From positions 81,886 to 145,885 of the forward strand of contig NZ_LQCI01000034.1 of the NCBI RefSeq assembly GCF_001613935.1: a stretch of DNA of 64,000 bases, given 5' to 3'. Both the position numbers and the translations under genes were made by a program. Shown piece after piece: positions 7,415 through 16,558 of this stretch (positions are counted from its first letter, which is position 1; the number at the start of each line of letters is the position of its first letter). The notes under the pieces were generated by a model that had not been told where the DNA came from, did not search any database, and worked only from the letters and a program-made list of their open reading frames with translations. Source of the DNA: Amycolatopsis regifaucium. GTDB taxonomy: Bacteria; Actinomycetota; Actinomycetes; Mycobacteriales; Pseudonocardiaceae.

Positions 7415-9388
7415 ATGACCACCTACTTCGTGACGGGCGCGACGGGTTTTCTGGGAAAACGCCTGGTCGCGCGCCTACTGCGGCGACCTGAGACCGTAGC
7501 CGTCCACGTGCTCGTGAGAGAGACCTCACGCGGGAAGCTCCCGAGCCATGAGAAGCTGATTCCCGTCACCGGCGATCTGACCGAACCCACGCTGGGCATC
7601 GACCCCGCCAAGGTGGGACCCCTCGACCACGTCGTGCACCTGGGCGCGATCTACGACCTCACCGCGGACGAGGCGGCCAACCGCGCCGCCAACGTCGACG
7701 GCACCCGCAACGTCCTGGAGTTCGCCGCCGCGGCGAACGCCGGGCTCTTCCACCACGTCTCTTCGATCGCGGTCGCCGGGCAGTACTCCGGGCGGTTCAC
7801 CGAAGCCGACTTCGACCTCGGCCAGAGCTTCGCGTCGCCGTATCACGCGACGAAGTTCGAGGCCGAGAAACTCGTGCGACGGCACGGGAAAACGCCGTTC
7901 CGCGTGTACCGGCCGTCCGCCGTCGCCGGTGATTCGCGCACCGGCGAGATGGACAAGATCGACGGCCCGTACTACTTCCTGCCAGCGATCTCGCGCCTCG
8001 CCGCGTTGCCTCGCCGCCTTCCGCTGGCCGCCCCGGATCTCGGCGCCACGAACATCGTGCCGGTCGACTACGTCGTCGAAGCGATGGAATACCTCATGCA
8101 CGTCGACGCGCCCAGTGGCAGCACGTACCACCTCGCGTCGCCGCGTCCCCAGCCGCTGCACGAGGTTTACAACGCCTTCGCGCGGGCCGCGGGCGCGCCG
8201 AAGATCTCCGCCGTCCTTCCGCCGCGACCGTCCGGAGCGCTCAAGCGCGCCGGAACCCGCCTCGCGAAGTCCGCGGCGGCCGGTGTGGACCGGGTTCCCG
8301 GCGGCCGTTCGGCCCGGGCGGCGGTGCTGAAGGAACTCGGCATCCCGCTCGAAGTCCTGCCACATCTGAGCATGGACGTCGACTTCGACACGAGCGCGAC
8401 CACGGCCGCGCTCGAAGGCAGCGGAATCACCTTGCCCCCGTTGAACGAGTACGCCGGGCCGCTCTACCGGTACTGGCTCGGGCATCTCGACCCCGATCGC
8501 GGCCGCCGCCGTCCGGGGCCCGAACCGCTCGACGGCCGCAAGGTGCTGATCACCGGCGCCTCTTCGGGTATCGGACGCGCGTCCGCGCTGGCCGTCGCGG
8601 CGAAGGGCGCCGAAGTGATCCTGGTGGCCAGGCGGGCCGACCAGCTCGAAGAGGTCCGCGAACAGATCGTCGCGGCGGGTGGGAAGGCGTCCGCGTATCC
8701 GTGCGACCTCACCGACGGCGACGCGGTCGACGCTCTGGTCAAGGACGTGCTCGCCGCGCACGGCGCGGTCGACATGCTGGTCAACAACGCGGGCCGCTCG
8801 ATCCGGCGCTCGCTTTCGCTGTCCACCGAACGGTTCCACGACTTCGAGCGCACGATGGCGATCAACTACTTCGGCCCCGTGCGGCTGATCCTCGGCCTGC
8901 TGCCGTCGATGACGGAACGCGGCTTCGGCCACGTGGTCAACGTGACCACGCAAGGACTGCAGACCGACACCCCGCGGTTTTCCGCTTACCTGGCCTCGAA
9001 GGCGGCGCTGGAAGAGTTCGGGCTGACCGCCGGCCGGGAAACGCTTTCCGACGGGATCACCTTCACCTCCGTGCGGATGCCACTGGTGCGCACGGACATG
9101 ATCGCGCCGACCGGCTCCTACCGCGGCATGCCGGCGAGTTCGCCCGAGCGCGCCGCCGGCCTCGTGGTGAAGGCGCTCGAAGAACGACCGGAGATCTTGA
9201 ATCTGCCCGAAGGCAAGGCCGCCGAATTGGTGACGCTCGTCGCACCCAAGACGACCCGGTTCTTCGCGCATCTCGTCTACCGCGCGATGCCGGAATCGGC
9301 CCCGGAAAGCCGTGGCCTGCCCAGGAAGGCTCCGCTCGCGTCGGTCGCGGGCGCGGTCACGAAGCTGGTGTGGCGCCGCCGTCCCTGA
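7415..9388 (+). CDS. Double short-chain dehydrogenase, acyl-CoA reductase-like (AcrA1 type)
   Basis: 657 aa with two dehydrogenase modules. Residues 1-350 are an extended SDR of the thioester-reductase kind: TGATGFLGKR at 7-16, an S-S-I active-site strand, and YHATK as YxxxK. After a GRRRPGPEPLDG linker, residues about 370-630 are a classical SDR: TGASSGIG about 380, NNAG, and YLASK about 525. This layout matches mycobacterial AcrA1/FcrA-type fatty acyl-CoA reductases that make aldehydes or alcohols from long-chain acyl-CoA. Substrate is inferred. RBS GGAAGGAG precedes the ATG. Confidence 0.75.
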   Translation: MTTYFVTGATGFLGKRLVARLLRRPETVAVHVLVRETSRGKLPSHEKLIPVTGDLTEPTLGIDPAKVGPLDHVVHLGAIYDLTADEAANRAANVDGTRNVLEFAAAANAGLFHHVSSIAVAGQYSGRFTEADFDLGQSFASPYHATKFEAEKLVRRHGKTPFRVYRPSAVAGDSRTGEMDKIDGPYYFLPAISRLAALPRRLPLAAPDLGATNIVPVDYVVEAMEYLMHVDAPSGSTYHLASPRPQPLHEVYNAFARAAGAPKISAVLPPRPSGALKRAGTRLAKSAAAGVDRVPGGRSARAAVLKELGIPLEVLPHLSMDVDFDTSATTAALEGSGITLPPLNEYAGPLYRYWLGHLDPDRGRRRPGPEPLDGRKVLITGASSGIGRASALAVAAKGAEVILVARRADQLEEVREQIVAAGGKASAYPCDLTDGDAVDALVKDVLAAHGAVDMLVNNAGRSIRRSLSLSTERFHDFERTMAINYFGPVRLILGLLPSMTERGFGHVVNVTTQGLQTDTPRFSAYLASKAALEEFGLTAGRETLSDGITFTSVRMPLVRTDMIAPTGSYRGMPASSPERAAGLVVKALEERPEILNLPEGKAAELVTLVAPKTTRFFAHLVYRAMPESAPESRGLPRKAPLASVAGAVTKLVWRRRP

Positions 9389-9501
9389 CTTCCCCGCGGC
9401 CGGGCTCGATCGGGGAAGGCCCCCGGCCGCTACCATCGGTTTCCGATACGCCGGGGTCGGCGGGCACGGGCCGAGGTAGGGACGAGCCGGGAAGGGGCAG
9501 T

Positions 9502-11316
9502 GTGGAAGTCGCCAGTCCCCCGCTGCCGACCGGACCGGACTCGGCGGTGGTCCGTCCGTCCAGGACAGTGCTGCGGCTTTCCCTGCACGTGGCCTGGGTT
9601 CTGGCGCTCGCCGTCGCCACCGAACTCCGCGTGGGGCGCTTCGGTTTCCATCCCTCGGACCAGGGTTTCATCCTCGCCCAGGCGTGGCGGGTCCTGCACG
9701 GTGAGGTGCCGCACTCCGACATCATCTCCGCCCGGCCGCTGGGTTCGGCTTTCCTGCACGTCGTCGACTTCGTCCTGCCGGGACCGTTGTTCTTCGTCTC
9801 CAGCGTGCTCAGCATGCTGGAGATCATCCTGGCGACCATCGCGTTCGCCGTCCTGGTCACCCGGCGCCGCGTCCGCGACTGGGGGCCGGGGCTCACCGGC
9901 CTGACGGCGGCCGCGTCGCTGTTGAACCTCAACGCCTTCCCGCTGATGGCGTGGCACACGATCGACGGCATCTTCCTGACCGCCTGTGGCGCCTGGGCAC
10001 TGGATTCGGGACTGCGCAACGGCAAGGCGTGGCCACGACGGCTCGGGCTGGTCCTGCTGGGGACCGCGGTGTTCGTCAAACAGAGTTTCGCGCCGGTGCC
10101 GGTGATCGCGCTGTGCTGGCTGCTGTCGCACCCTTCGACACGGGAAGGCGCTTTCCGAACCGGGCGCTGGTGGCGGCGGCTGGCCGGGGATCTGCCGGCG
10201 CTCGGGGCGTTTCTCCTCTTCTACTTCGGAATCGTCGCGTTCGACGGCGGGCTCGGCGCGATGGCCGAGCAGCTCACCGGCGGCCTCCCCGCGTACGGCG
10301 AACGACTTCTCGGGCTGTGGGTGGAAAATCCCGAGACCCTCCTGCTGCCACCGGTGCGAGGCTTGACCTTCTTCGCGATCGCGGGCGTGCTTCTCGCTCT
10401 GCTCATGATCTTCCGCGACCGCGCCGGACTCACCGGCGCGGTCCTCGCCCGGCTGCTGCTCCTGGCCGGTGTGGCGGTGGTGGTCGGCACCGTCGTGGAT
10501 GGACACTTCACCGGCGCGTCCCGCTGGGCGGACGTCCTCTGGTGGATCCTCGGTGTCGCGTTGCCGGTCAACTGGGTGGTGACGCGGCGGTTCCCGCGGA
10601 TGGGCGCGCTGGTCTTCGCGACCGGCTTCATGACGAGCCTGTCGTGGGGGAACGACACTCCGACGCTGTTCACCGGAACGCTGGCTCTGACGGCGGTCCT
10701 GTTGCTGACGGACGCGCTGCCGCCGATGCCCGCGCCTCCTCGCCGGATCCGGCTGGCGGGCGCGACCGCGGCGGGACTGGTCGCGGTGCTGGCGTCGGGC
10801 TGGGCCGTGGTCGCGCACCACGACGAAGCCGCGTACCTCGACATGGCGCACGATAAGCTGACCGGTGACCTCGGCACGGTGACACCGTCGATGCGCGGCA
10901 TCCGGACCAACCCCGGCACTTTCACCTACGTATCCCAGATCCGGGACTGCGTCTCGCGGTTCCCGGCGGCCCGCACGGCGGTCCTGCCGGACAACCCGTT
11001 CGCCTATCCCGCGTTCGGCCTGCGCAATCCGTTCCCATTGGAATGGCCGCTGCCGCTGGAGATCGTCGCCGACGCTCCACAACGGATGCTCACGACCGCG
11101 GACGACCTCAACCGCGACGGCGACTACCTGGTGCTGTTCCAGACCGTGAGCATGCCGACGCTGACCAAGGGCGGTCCGGTGCCCGCCGAAGTCGCGGCCG
11201 ATGCGCCGATCTTCGACTACCTGGGACTGGAGGACGCGCTGCGGTCGCGGCTCACCGGGCAGACCGTCACCTGCGGCAGCTTCATCGGCAAGTGGGCTCC
11301 GCGCCCGCGCTCCTGA
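9502..11316 (+). CDS. Polytopic membrane protein, glycosyltransferase-like
   Basis: 604 aa from a GTG start with AAGGGG just upstream. About ten to twelve hydrophobic segments occupy residues 25-430, followed by a soluble exoplasmic C-terminal domain. The loop after the first helix (DQGFILAQAWRVLHGEVPH) resembles the acidic first loop of GT-C/ArnT/PMT-type lipid-linked sugar transferases, where an Asp is catalytic. That suggests cell-envelope glycosylation, but the assignment is only architectural. It ends at a convergent boundary filled by a palindromic repeat. Confidence 0.55.
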   Translation: MEVASPPLPTGPDSAVVRPSRTVLRLSLHVAWVLALAVATELRVGRFGFHPSDQGFILAQAWRVLHGEVPHSDIISARPLGSAFLHVVDFVLPGPLFFVSSVLSMLEIILATIAFAVLVTRRRVRDWGPGLTGLTAAASLLNLNAFPLMAWHTIDGIFLTACGAWALDSGLRNGKAWPRRLGLVLLGTAVFVKQSFAPVPVIALCWLLSHPSTREGAFRTGRWWRRLAGDLPALGAFLLFYFGIVAFDGGLGAMAEQLTGGLPAYGERLLGLWVENPETLLLPPVRGLTFFAIAGVLLALLMIFRDRAGLTGAVLARLLLLAGVAVVVGTVVDGHFTGASRWADVLWWILGVALPVNWVVTRRFPRMGALVFATGFMTSLSWGNDTPTLFTGTLALTAVLLLTDALPPMPAPPRRIRLAGATAAGLVAVLASGWAVVAHHDEAAYLDMAHDKLTGDLGTVTPSMRGIRTNPGTFTYVSQIRDCVSRFPAARTAVLPDNPFAYPAFGLRNPFPLEWPLPLEIVADAPQRMLTTADDLNRDGDYLVLFQTVSMPTLTKGGPVPAEVAADAPIFDYLGLEDALRSRLTGQTVTCGSFIGKWAPRPRS

Positions 11317-11380
11317 CGCGTTTCGTCCTCTCGACGCGGTAGGCGCACGCGCAAGTACCGCATTCAGAGGACGAAACGCG
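11317..11380. repeat. Dispersed palindromic element, copy A1
   Basis: A 64-base hairpin with a perfect 15-base terminal stem (CGCGTTTCGTCCTCT and complement) and partly paired inner arms. It begins directly after the stop of the membrane-protein gene and ends four bases before the stop of the convergent MocR gene, filling the whole gap. Related copies: 16472, 34346, 48869; half-copies at 27578 and 27765. Confidence 0.85.
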
Positions 11381-11384
11381 GGCG

Positions 11385-12713
11385 TCAGTCGACGCCGCCG
11401 TCTTCGGGACGTCCGGCGGCGAGCCCGGCGAGGACGTCCAAAGCCGCCGCCAACGTGTCGAGGGGCGGCGACGACACCGCGAGCCGCACCGCGTTCGGCG
11501 CGTGCCCCGGGACGACGGCGAACGCGGCCGCCGGGGTGACCGCGATCCCGCGTCGCGCGGCCGCGGCGACGAAAGTCTCGGCACGCCAATGCTCGGGGAG
11601 TTCCCACCAGCAGTGATACGCCCGAGGATCCGCGCGCAGCGTGAACCCGGCCAGCCGTGCCGCCGTCACCCGCTGGCGTTCGGCGGCGTCGAGACGTTTG
11701 GCCCGCTCGACCGTTTCCAGGGTGCCGCCGGTGATCCACCGGGTGGCGGCTTCGACGGCGAACCGGGGCGCGACCCAGCCGCCCGAGCGCACCGCCGCGG
11801 CGAGCCGCTCCGTCCATTCCGGCGGCACGGCGAGGAAGCCGGTGGTCAGTCCGGGGGCGAGCCGTTTGGACATACTGTCGGTGAACACCGTGCGTTCCGG
11901 CGCGTACGTCGAGAACGGGCGGACCTCGGGCCGGAGGAAGGTGTAGATCCCGTCCTCGATCACCGGGATGTCCAGCCGTCGCACGGTTTCCGCCAGCGCG
12001 GCACGCCGCCCTTCGTCCATTGTGGACCCGAGCGGGTTGTGCAACGTGGGCTGGACGTAGAGCGCGCGGACGGGTGCGGCGGCGTGCGCGGCTTCCAGCG
12101 CTTCGGGCACCAGACCCTGGTCGTCGGTCTCGATGGGCACCAGCTGCGCGCCGAGCCGTCCGGCGAGGGCTTTGACCACCGGATAGGTGATCGCCTCGAC
12201 GGCGAGCCGTTCCCCCATCGGCACCAAGGCGGCGATGGCGGCCGCGATGGCCTCACGACCGCTACCGGCAAAGAGGATCTCCGGCGTCCAACCGTCCTTC
12301 GCGAACAGCCCGGCAACGGCGTCCCGGGCCTGCTTCGAGCCGGTGACACTCCCCGGACGCAGTGCCGCCGACAGGACGTCTTCACGCAGCAACGGCTCCA
12401 GCGCCTTCCCGACCAGCGCGGTTTGCTCCGGGAGGACGGCGAAGTTGAGTTCGAGGTCGATCAGCGCGCCGCCCGGCTCGGCGAGGGCGGGCTCCAGCGG
12501 CGGCCTCGCGGCGCGGACGAACGTGCCGCGGCCGACCTCGCCGACCACGACGCCTCTGCGGACGAGTTCGCCGTACACCCTGGCGGCGGTCGAGTTCGCG
12601 ATTCCGCGTTCGCGGGCGAACCTGCGCTGCGGGGGCAGCCGGTCACCCGGGCGAAGCCTGCCGGCCTCGACATCGGCGGAGATCTCGTCCGCGACTATCC
12701 GGTAGTCCTCCAC
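11385..12713 (-). CDS. MocR-type regulator: GntR HTH fused to aminotransferase fold
   Basis: 442 aa, GTG start. Residues 1-70 are a GntR winged helix (DRLPPQRRFARERGIANSTAARVYGEL), and the remainder is a fold-type I aminotransferase with the PLP lysine in SMSKRLAPG. Family members use PLP or an amine or amino-acid aldimine as ligand to control pyridoxine, GABA or related genes. It is divergent from the iron-boxed ABC gene with an 87-base gap. The near-palindrome ATGATGTCAT immediately upstream of its start could be an autoregulatory site. Target unknown. Confidence 0.85.
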   Translation of the reverse strand: MEDYRIVADEISADVEAGRLRPGDRLPPQRRFARERGIANSTAARVYGELVRRGVVVGEVGRGTFVRAARPPLEPALAEPGGALIDLELNFAVLPEQTALVGKALEPLLREDVLSAALRPGSVTGSKQARDAVAGLFAKDGWTPEILFAGSGREAIAAAIAALVPMGERLAVEAITYPVVKALAGRLGAQLVPIETDDQGLVPEALEAAHAAAPVRALYVQPTLHNPLGSTMDEGRRAALAETVRRLDIPVIEDGIYTFLRPEVRPFSTYAPERTVFTDSMSKRLAPGLTTGFLAVPPEWTERLAAAVRSGGWVAPRFAVEAATRWITGGTLETVERAKRLDAAERQRVTAARLAGFTLRADPRAYHCWWELPEHWRAETFVAAAARRGIAVTPAAAFAVVPGHAPNAVRLAVSSPPLDTLAAALDVLAGLAAGRPEDGGVD

Positions 12714-12781
12714 GCCTCATGATGTCATCGGCGGAGGTTGTGAGCCGACTGCGACCTACGGAACACCACGACGGCAGACTC

Positions 12782-12800
12782 CTAGGTTAGCCTAACCTGC
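12782..12800. promoter_or_regulatory. IdeR/DmdR-type iron box
   Basis: The 19 bases match the established IdeR/DtxR consensus TTAGGTTAGSCTAACCTAA at 16 positions, with a perfect TAGGTTAG/CTAACCT core. The box abuts the GTG start at 12801, so binding would block the promoter or transcript start; expression should rise under iron starvation. Confidence 0.9.
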
Positions 12801-13628
12801 GTGAAGACCGTGGAAACCCTCACCGAGCAGAGCACGACGTCCCGCCTGCACGCGGACGCGCTGACGCTCGCCTACGACGGCCGGACCGTGGCCGAAGACC
12901 TCGGGGTGGTCATCCCCGACCGGTCGTTCACCGTCATCGTCGGCCCGAACGCCTGCGGGAAGACGACCCTGCTGCGCGCGCTCGCGCGGATGCTCAAGCC
13001 CCGCCAAGGTTCGGTGTTTCTCGACGGCCAGGTGATCAGCTCGTTCCCCGCCAAGGAGGTCGCGCGGCGGCTCGGCCTGCTGCCGCAGAGCTCGATCGCG
13101 CCCGACGGCATCACCGTCGCCGACCTCGTCGCGCGCGGCCGGTACCCGCACCAGCGCCTGCTGCGCCAGTGGTCCCGTGAGGACGCCACCGTGGTCGCGG
13201 AGTCCATGCGCGCCACCGGGGTCGACGACCTCGCCGAGCGGCTGGTCGACGAACTGTCCGGCGGCCAGCGGCAGCGCGTCTGGATGGCGATGGCGCTCGC
13301 GCAGGAGACCGACCTCCTGCTGCTCGACGAGCCGACGACCTACCTGGACATCGCACACCAGATGGACATCCTCGACCTGTGCGCGCAACTGCACCGGGAA
13401 CAGGGCCGCACCCTGGTCGCGGTGCTGCACGATCTCAACCACGCGGCCCGGTACGCGACGCACATGATCGCGATGCGGGACGGGGAGGTCCTGGCGACCG
13501 GGGCGCCGGAAGAAGTCGTGACCGCCGACAACGTCGAGAAGATCTTCGAGTTGCCGTGCCGGGTCATGCCGTGCCCCGAAACCGGGACGCCGCTGGTGAT
13601 CCCGAAGGCCGGCCGCCGCGCCGCCTGA
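12801..13628 (+). CDS. Iron-siderophore ABC transporter ATPase (FecE/FepC type)
   Basis: 275 aa. Walker A GPNACGKTT (about residues 50-58), signature LSGGQRQR and Walker B LLLLDEPTT are intact, with the H-loop in LHDLNH. Sequence style and the adjacent iron box place it with ferric-siderophore importers. No permease or binding-protein gene is beside it, so it must work with subunits encoded elsewhere. The GTG start touches the iron box, implying a leaderless mRNA or a slightly later start such as the GTG at 12810. Confidence 0.9.
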   Translation: MKTVETLTEQSTTSRLHADALTLAYDGRTVAEDLGVVIPDRSFTVIVGPNACGKTTLLRALARMLKPRQGSVFLDGQVISSFPAKEVARRLGLLPQSSIAPDGITVADLVARGRYPHQRLLRQWSREDATVVAESMRATGVDDLAERLVDELSGGQRQRVWMAMALAQETDLLLLDEPTTYLDIAHQMDILDLCAQLHREQGRTLVAVLHDLNHAARYATHMIAMRDGEVLATGAPEEVVTADNVEKIFELPCRVMPCPETGTPLVIPKAGRRAA

Positions 13629-13655
13629 TCGCGGTAGATTGGCGGCGGAGGTGCC

Positions 13656-14312
13656 ATGTCACAGCAACTGTGGTCCGAAGTGGACGAGTACCTGTCCGGG
13701 GTGCTCGTCCCGTCCGATCCCGCTCTCGAAGCCGCGCTGAAGGCTTCGGAAGAGGCCGGGCTCCCCTCGATCGCCGTCGCGCCGAACCAAGGAAAGCTGC
13801 TCAACCTGCTGGCGAGGATGATCGGCGCGCGGTCCATCCTGGAGATCGGCACGCTCGGCGGCTACAGCACGATCTGGCTCGCGCGTGCCCTGCCGCCGCA
13901 AGGCGAACTGGTCACGCTCGAGTTCGACCCGAAGCACGCCGCCGTCGCGCGGGAGAACATCGGCAGGGCCGGGCTCGGCGGACTGGTCGACGTTCGCGTC
14001 GGCAAGGCGCTGGACCTTCTGCCGTCGGTCGAGGGCCCGATCGATCTGGCGTTCATCGACGCCGACAAGGTCAACAACCCCGCTTATTTCGAGGCGGCGC
14101 TGAAGATCGTCCGGCCCGGCGGCGTGATCGTGGTCGACAACGTCGTCCGCGGCGGCGCGGTGGCCGACGCCGCCAGCGACGACCCGAACATCCAGGGGAT
14201 CCGGCGGCTGCACGAGATGATCTCCACCGAACCACGCGTCGACGCGACGGCGTTCCAGACCGTCGGCGCGAAGGGCTACGACGGGCTGACCATCGCGCTC
14301 GTGAAGTCCTGA
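13656..14312 (+). CDS. Family 3 O-methyltransferase
   Basis: 218 aa, the usual length for the Mg-dependent catechol/caffeoyl-CoA OMT family. The SAM motif EIGTLGGYSTIWLA is at about 66-80, and the metal-binding acidic residues occur in FIDADK and DN(VVRGG). It acts in the cytosol on catechol-like substrates, which cannot be told from sequence. RBS GGAGGTG precedes the ATG. It follows the siderophore ATPase by 27 bases and could be co-transcribed with it, which would fit catecholate chemistry, but this is speculation. Confidence 0.85.
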   Translation: MSQQLWSEVDEYLSGVLVPSDPALEAALKASEEAGLPSIAVAPNQGKLLNLLARMIGARSILEIGTLGGYSTIWLARALPPQGELVTLEFDPKHAAVARENIGRAGLGGLVDVRVGKALDLLPSVEGPIDLAFIDADKVNNPAYFEAALKIVRPGGVIVVDNVVRGGAVADAASDDPNIQGIRRLHEMISTEPRVDATAFQTVGAKGYDGLTIALVKS

Positions 14313-14376
14313 CCCGGCCAAGTTCTGGCCCGCGCCTGGTGCGAGGCGTTCGGTAAGCGTGCCCACCGTGCCCCAG

Positions 14377-14431
14377 GTACATGATGGCCCCCTTCCTTGC
14401 GCCTAGCGCAAGGAAGGGGGCCATCATGTAC
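14377..14431. repeat. Perfect 26-bp hairpin between convergent genes (B1)
   Basis: Two 26-base arms (GTACATGATGGCCCCCTTCC... and its exact complement) face each other across a 3-base loop. It lies between the convergent O-methyltransferase and PBP genes. The core GGCCCCCTTCCTT resembles hairpins at 27629 and 54135. It probably terminates both genes, but the perfect pairing over 26 bases is longer than needed for that. Confidence 0.85.
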
Positions 14432-14463
14432 TTCACACCAGCAACGCGTAGGTACCTCCGCGC

Positions 14464-16404
14464 TCACCGGGTCGGTGCCGGAGCCACCTGGGTCTGCACG
14501 AGTTCCGGCCACCGCAGCGGAAGTCCCTGGTGATAGCCGTTCATGAAGCGCTGCCACAGCTCGGCCGGGATCGTTCTGCCGGTCAGCTTCTCCCCGGCGG
14601 CGTCCCGCATCCGGCGCGGTTCGTCCGAGCCGGCCCAGACCGCTGTCGAAAGCTGTGGCGTGTAACCGACCGCCCAGCCGCCGGCGTTGTCGTCGGTCTT
14701 GTTGAACCGGAAGTCGCCGGTCTTCAGCGCCGCCGGGCGATCCTGCAGCCCCGTGCTCAGCACGCTGCTGATCGTACCGGCGATCCGGCGGCTCAGCGCC
14801 TCGTCATCGTCGAACCCGGGCGCCTTGTCCGGCGGCCGCTCCCACACGATTTCGCCGTGCTCGTCCCGGATCTTCGACACCAGATGCGGGGTGGCGCGCA
14901 CGCCCTCGGCGGCGAAGGTCGCGTAGGCACCGGCCATGTCGCTGGGCCGCAAGGGATAGCGGCCGGCCGCGATACCGGGTCCGATCAGGAACCCGTCCTT
15001 CTCGCGCAGGGTCACCGCGCCGTCGACGGCCTCCGGGATACCCGCCGCGCGCGCGCCGTTCCGGACCGTTTCCGCGCCGAGCCTCTTCGCCAGGTCGACG
15101 AACGGGCCCTGGGCATCCCGTGCCAGCGCCTCGCGCAACGTGCATTTCCCGGCCTCACCGCACTGGTCCTGGAACTTGAAGGTCTCACCGAGGAAGTCGA
15201 CCTGTGCGGGTGGTTTCAGCGGCTCGTCCACGTTGACGCCCTGCCTGAGCCCGGCGGCGAGCGTGAAAGGGTGGAAGGCCGAGCCGGTGCCGTACGGAGT
15301 GCCCGCGTAATCGTGCACACTCCAGCCGCCACCGTTGTAGGCGCGGATGGCACCGGTCCCGGGTTCGACCGCGACCAGCGAGGCGCGGAAGTGCTCCGGC
15401 TGCCCTTGCAGCCGTTCCTTGACCACCTTCTCGGCCGAGGCCTGCGCACGCGGGTCGATGGTCGTCTCGACCTTCATCGCGCCACCGCGGAGCCGGTCCA
15501 GGGGGTAGCCCGCCTGCTCCAACTCGGCGAGGACCTGCTGCTTGATGTGGTACTTCTCGTAGGTGACGCGGCCGGCGCGGGTTTCCGACGGCGCCTGGAT
15601 CGCGTCCTCCGGATAGGTCATCGTGACCGCTTCCGCCTGGCTGACGTAACCGCGGGCGACGAGCTTGTTCACCACATAGGACCAGCGCTTCATGGCGTGC
15701 TCGTGGGTGGAGGCGTACGGGTCGTGCACCGAAGGCGACTGGATCATCCCGGCGAGGAAGGCCGCCTCGCTCCACGTCATCGAGTTGTCGAGCTTGCGGC
15801 CGAAGTAGGCGTTCATCGCCGACGCCGGGCCGTAGGTGCCGCGGCCGAACGAGATGATGTTGACGTAGCTCTCGAAGATCTCCTTCTTGGTCTGCTGCTG
15901 GGTGATCTTCGTGGCGAGCACCAGTTCGGAGAACTTGCGGGTGAGTGTGGCGTCCTCGTTGCCGGTGGACTTCTTGATGTACTGCTGGGTGATCCCCGAA
16001 CCGCCGCCGACGCCGGTCACCAGCGCGCGGCCGAGTCCGGTGAGGTCGAAGCCCTCGTTGTCCCAGAAAGTCGGGTCCTCGGTCGCGACGATCGCGTCGC
16101 GCAGCTTCGGTGGGATGGCGTCGTAGGGCACGAACAGCCGGTCGCCACCGGGCGGGACCACCTTGAGCAGTTCGGAACCGTCCGCGTTCTGCAGGACGAC
16201 GGTCTTGTCGAGGTCCGCGAGCACCTCCTGGGGGCTGCGGACGTCGAGCAGGACATACGCGATCCCGAACGCGGCGACCGGGATGCCGATCAGAAGGCCG
16301 AACGTCCAGGCGGCGATCCGGCGCCACCTGCGTTTCTTCCCTTCCGGCGCCGGGGTGGCCGTGGTCATCGACTCGGGTGCGGTTTCGTCATCCGGGTTCT
16401 CCAC
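14464..16404 (-). CDS. Class A penicillin-binding protein with degenerate transpeptidase site
   Basis: 646 aa. A cytosolic tail is followed by one TM helix (about 31-53). A GT51 glycosyltransferase domain comes next, with the catalytic Glu in VATEDPTF (E109) and conserved ITQQYIKK and KKEIFESYVNIISFGRGTYG blocks. The transpeptidase domain is the oddity: the usual GSxFKPF reads GSAFHPF (S375, H378 where SxxK needs Lys), the SxN position reads D430-A-Q432, and KTG(T/S) reads K561-T-G-D564. It is therefore predicted to polymerise glycan but not to cross-link or bind beta-lactams normally. An acidic N terminus and Cys pair (about 415/421) are further notes. Confidence 0.85.
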   Translation of the reverse strand: MENPDDETAPESMTTATPAPEGKKRRWRRIAAWTFGLLIGIPVAAFGIAYVLLDVRSPQEVLADLDKTVVLQNADGSELLKVVPPGGDRLFVPYDAIPPKLRDAIVATEDPTFWDNEGFDLTGLGRALVTGVGGGSGITQQYIKKSTGNEDATLTRKFSELVLATKITQQQTKKEIFESYVNIISFGRGTYGPASAMNAYFGRKLDNSMTWSEAAFLAGMIQSPSVHDPYASTHEHAMKRWSYVVNKLVARGYVSQAEAVTMTYPEDAIQAPSETRAGRVTYEKYHIKQQVLAELEQAGYPLDRLRGGAMKVETTIDPRAQASAEKVVKERLQGQPEHFRASLVAVEPGTGAIRAYNGGGWSVHDYAGTPYGTGSAFHPFTLAAGLRQGVNVDEPLKPPAQVDFLGETFKFQDQCGEAGKCTLREALARDAQGPFVDLAKRLGAETVRNGARAAGIPEAVDGAVTLREKDGFLIGPGIAAGRYPLRPSDMAGAYATFAAEGVRATPHLVSKIRDEHGEIVWERPPDKAPGFDDDEALSRRIAGTISSVLSTGLQDRPAALKTGDFRFNKTDDNAGGWAVGYTPQLSTAVWAGSDEPRRMRDAAGEKLTGRTIPAELWQRFMNGYHQGLPLRWPELVQTQVAPAPTR

Positions 16405-16471
16405 GCCGGGTAAGACGGCCGACCGGAGGAAAAGGTTGTGAGAAAATCACCGGATCGTGTCCTGCTTCCCC

Positions 16472-16536
16472 CGCGTTTCGTCCTCTGAATGCGGTAGTTG
16501 GCAGCACGAACCACCGCATTCAGAGGACGAAACGCG
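16472..16536. repeat. Dispersed palindromic element, copy A2
   Basis: Two 28-base arms (16472-16499 and 16509-16536) pair with one mismatch around a 9-base loop; the outer arm is CGCGTTTCGTCCTCTGAATG. It is located between the FadR-type gene and the PBP start, both leftward. Same family as 11317, 34346 and 48869. Confidence 0.9.
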
Positions 16537-16558
16537 AAGTGGGGGCGGCGGACGGAAG

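Noticed and set aside
8701..9501. Long plus-strand frame overlapping the double-SDR gene and running into the membrane-protein gene
   Set aside because: The first 267 codons are Arg-rich nonsense in another frame of a clear SDR; the membrane protein starts at the GTG at 9502.
9430..11817. 795-codon minus-strand frame opposite the membrane-protein gene
   Set aside because: Composition (Arg/Gly/Gln-rich, no hydrophobic pattern) is typical of antisense frames in GC-rich DNA.
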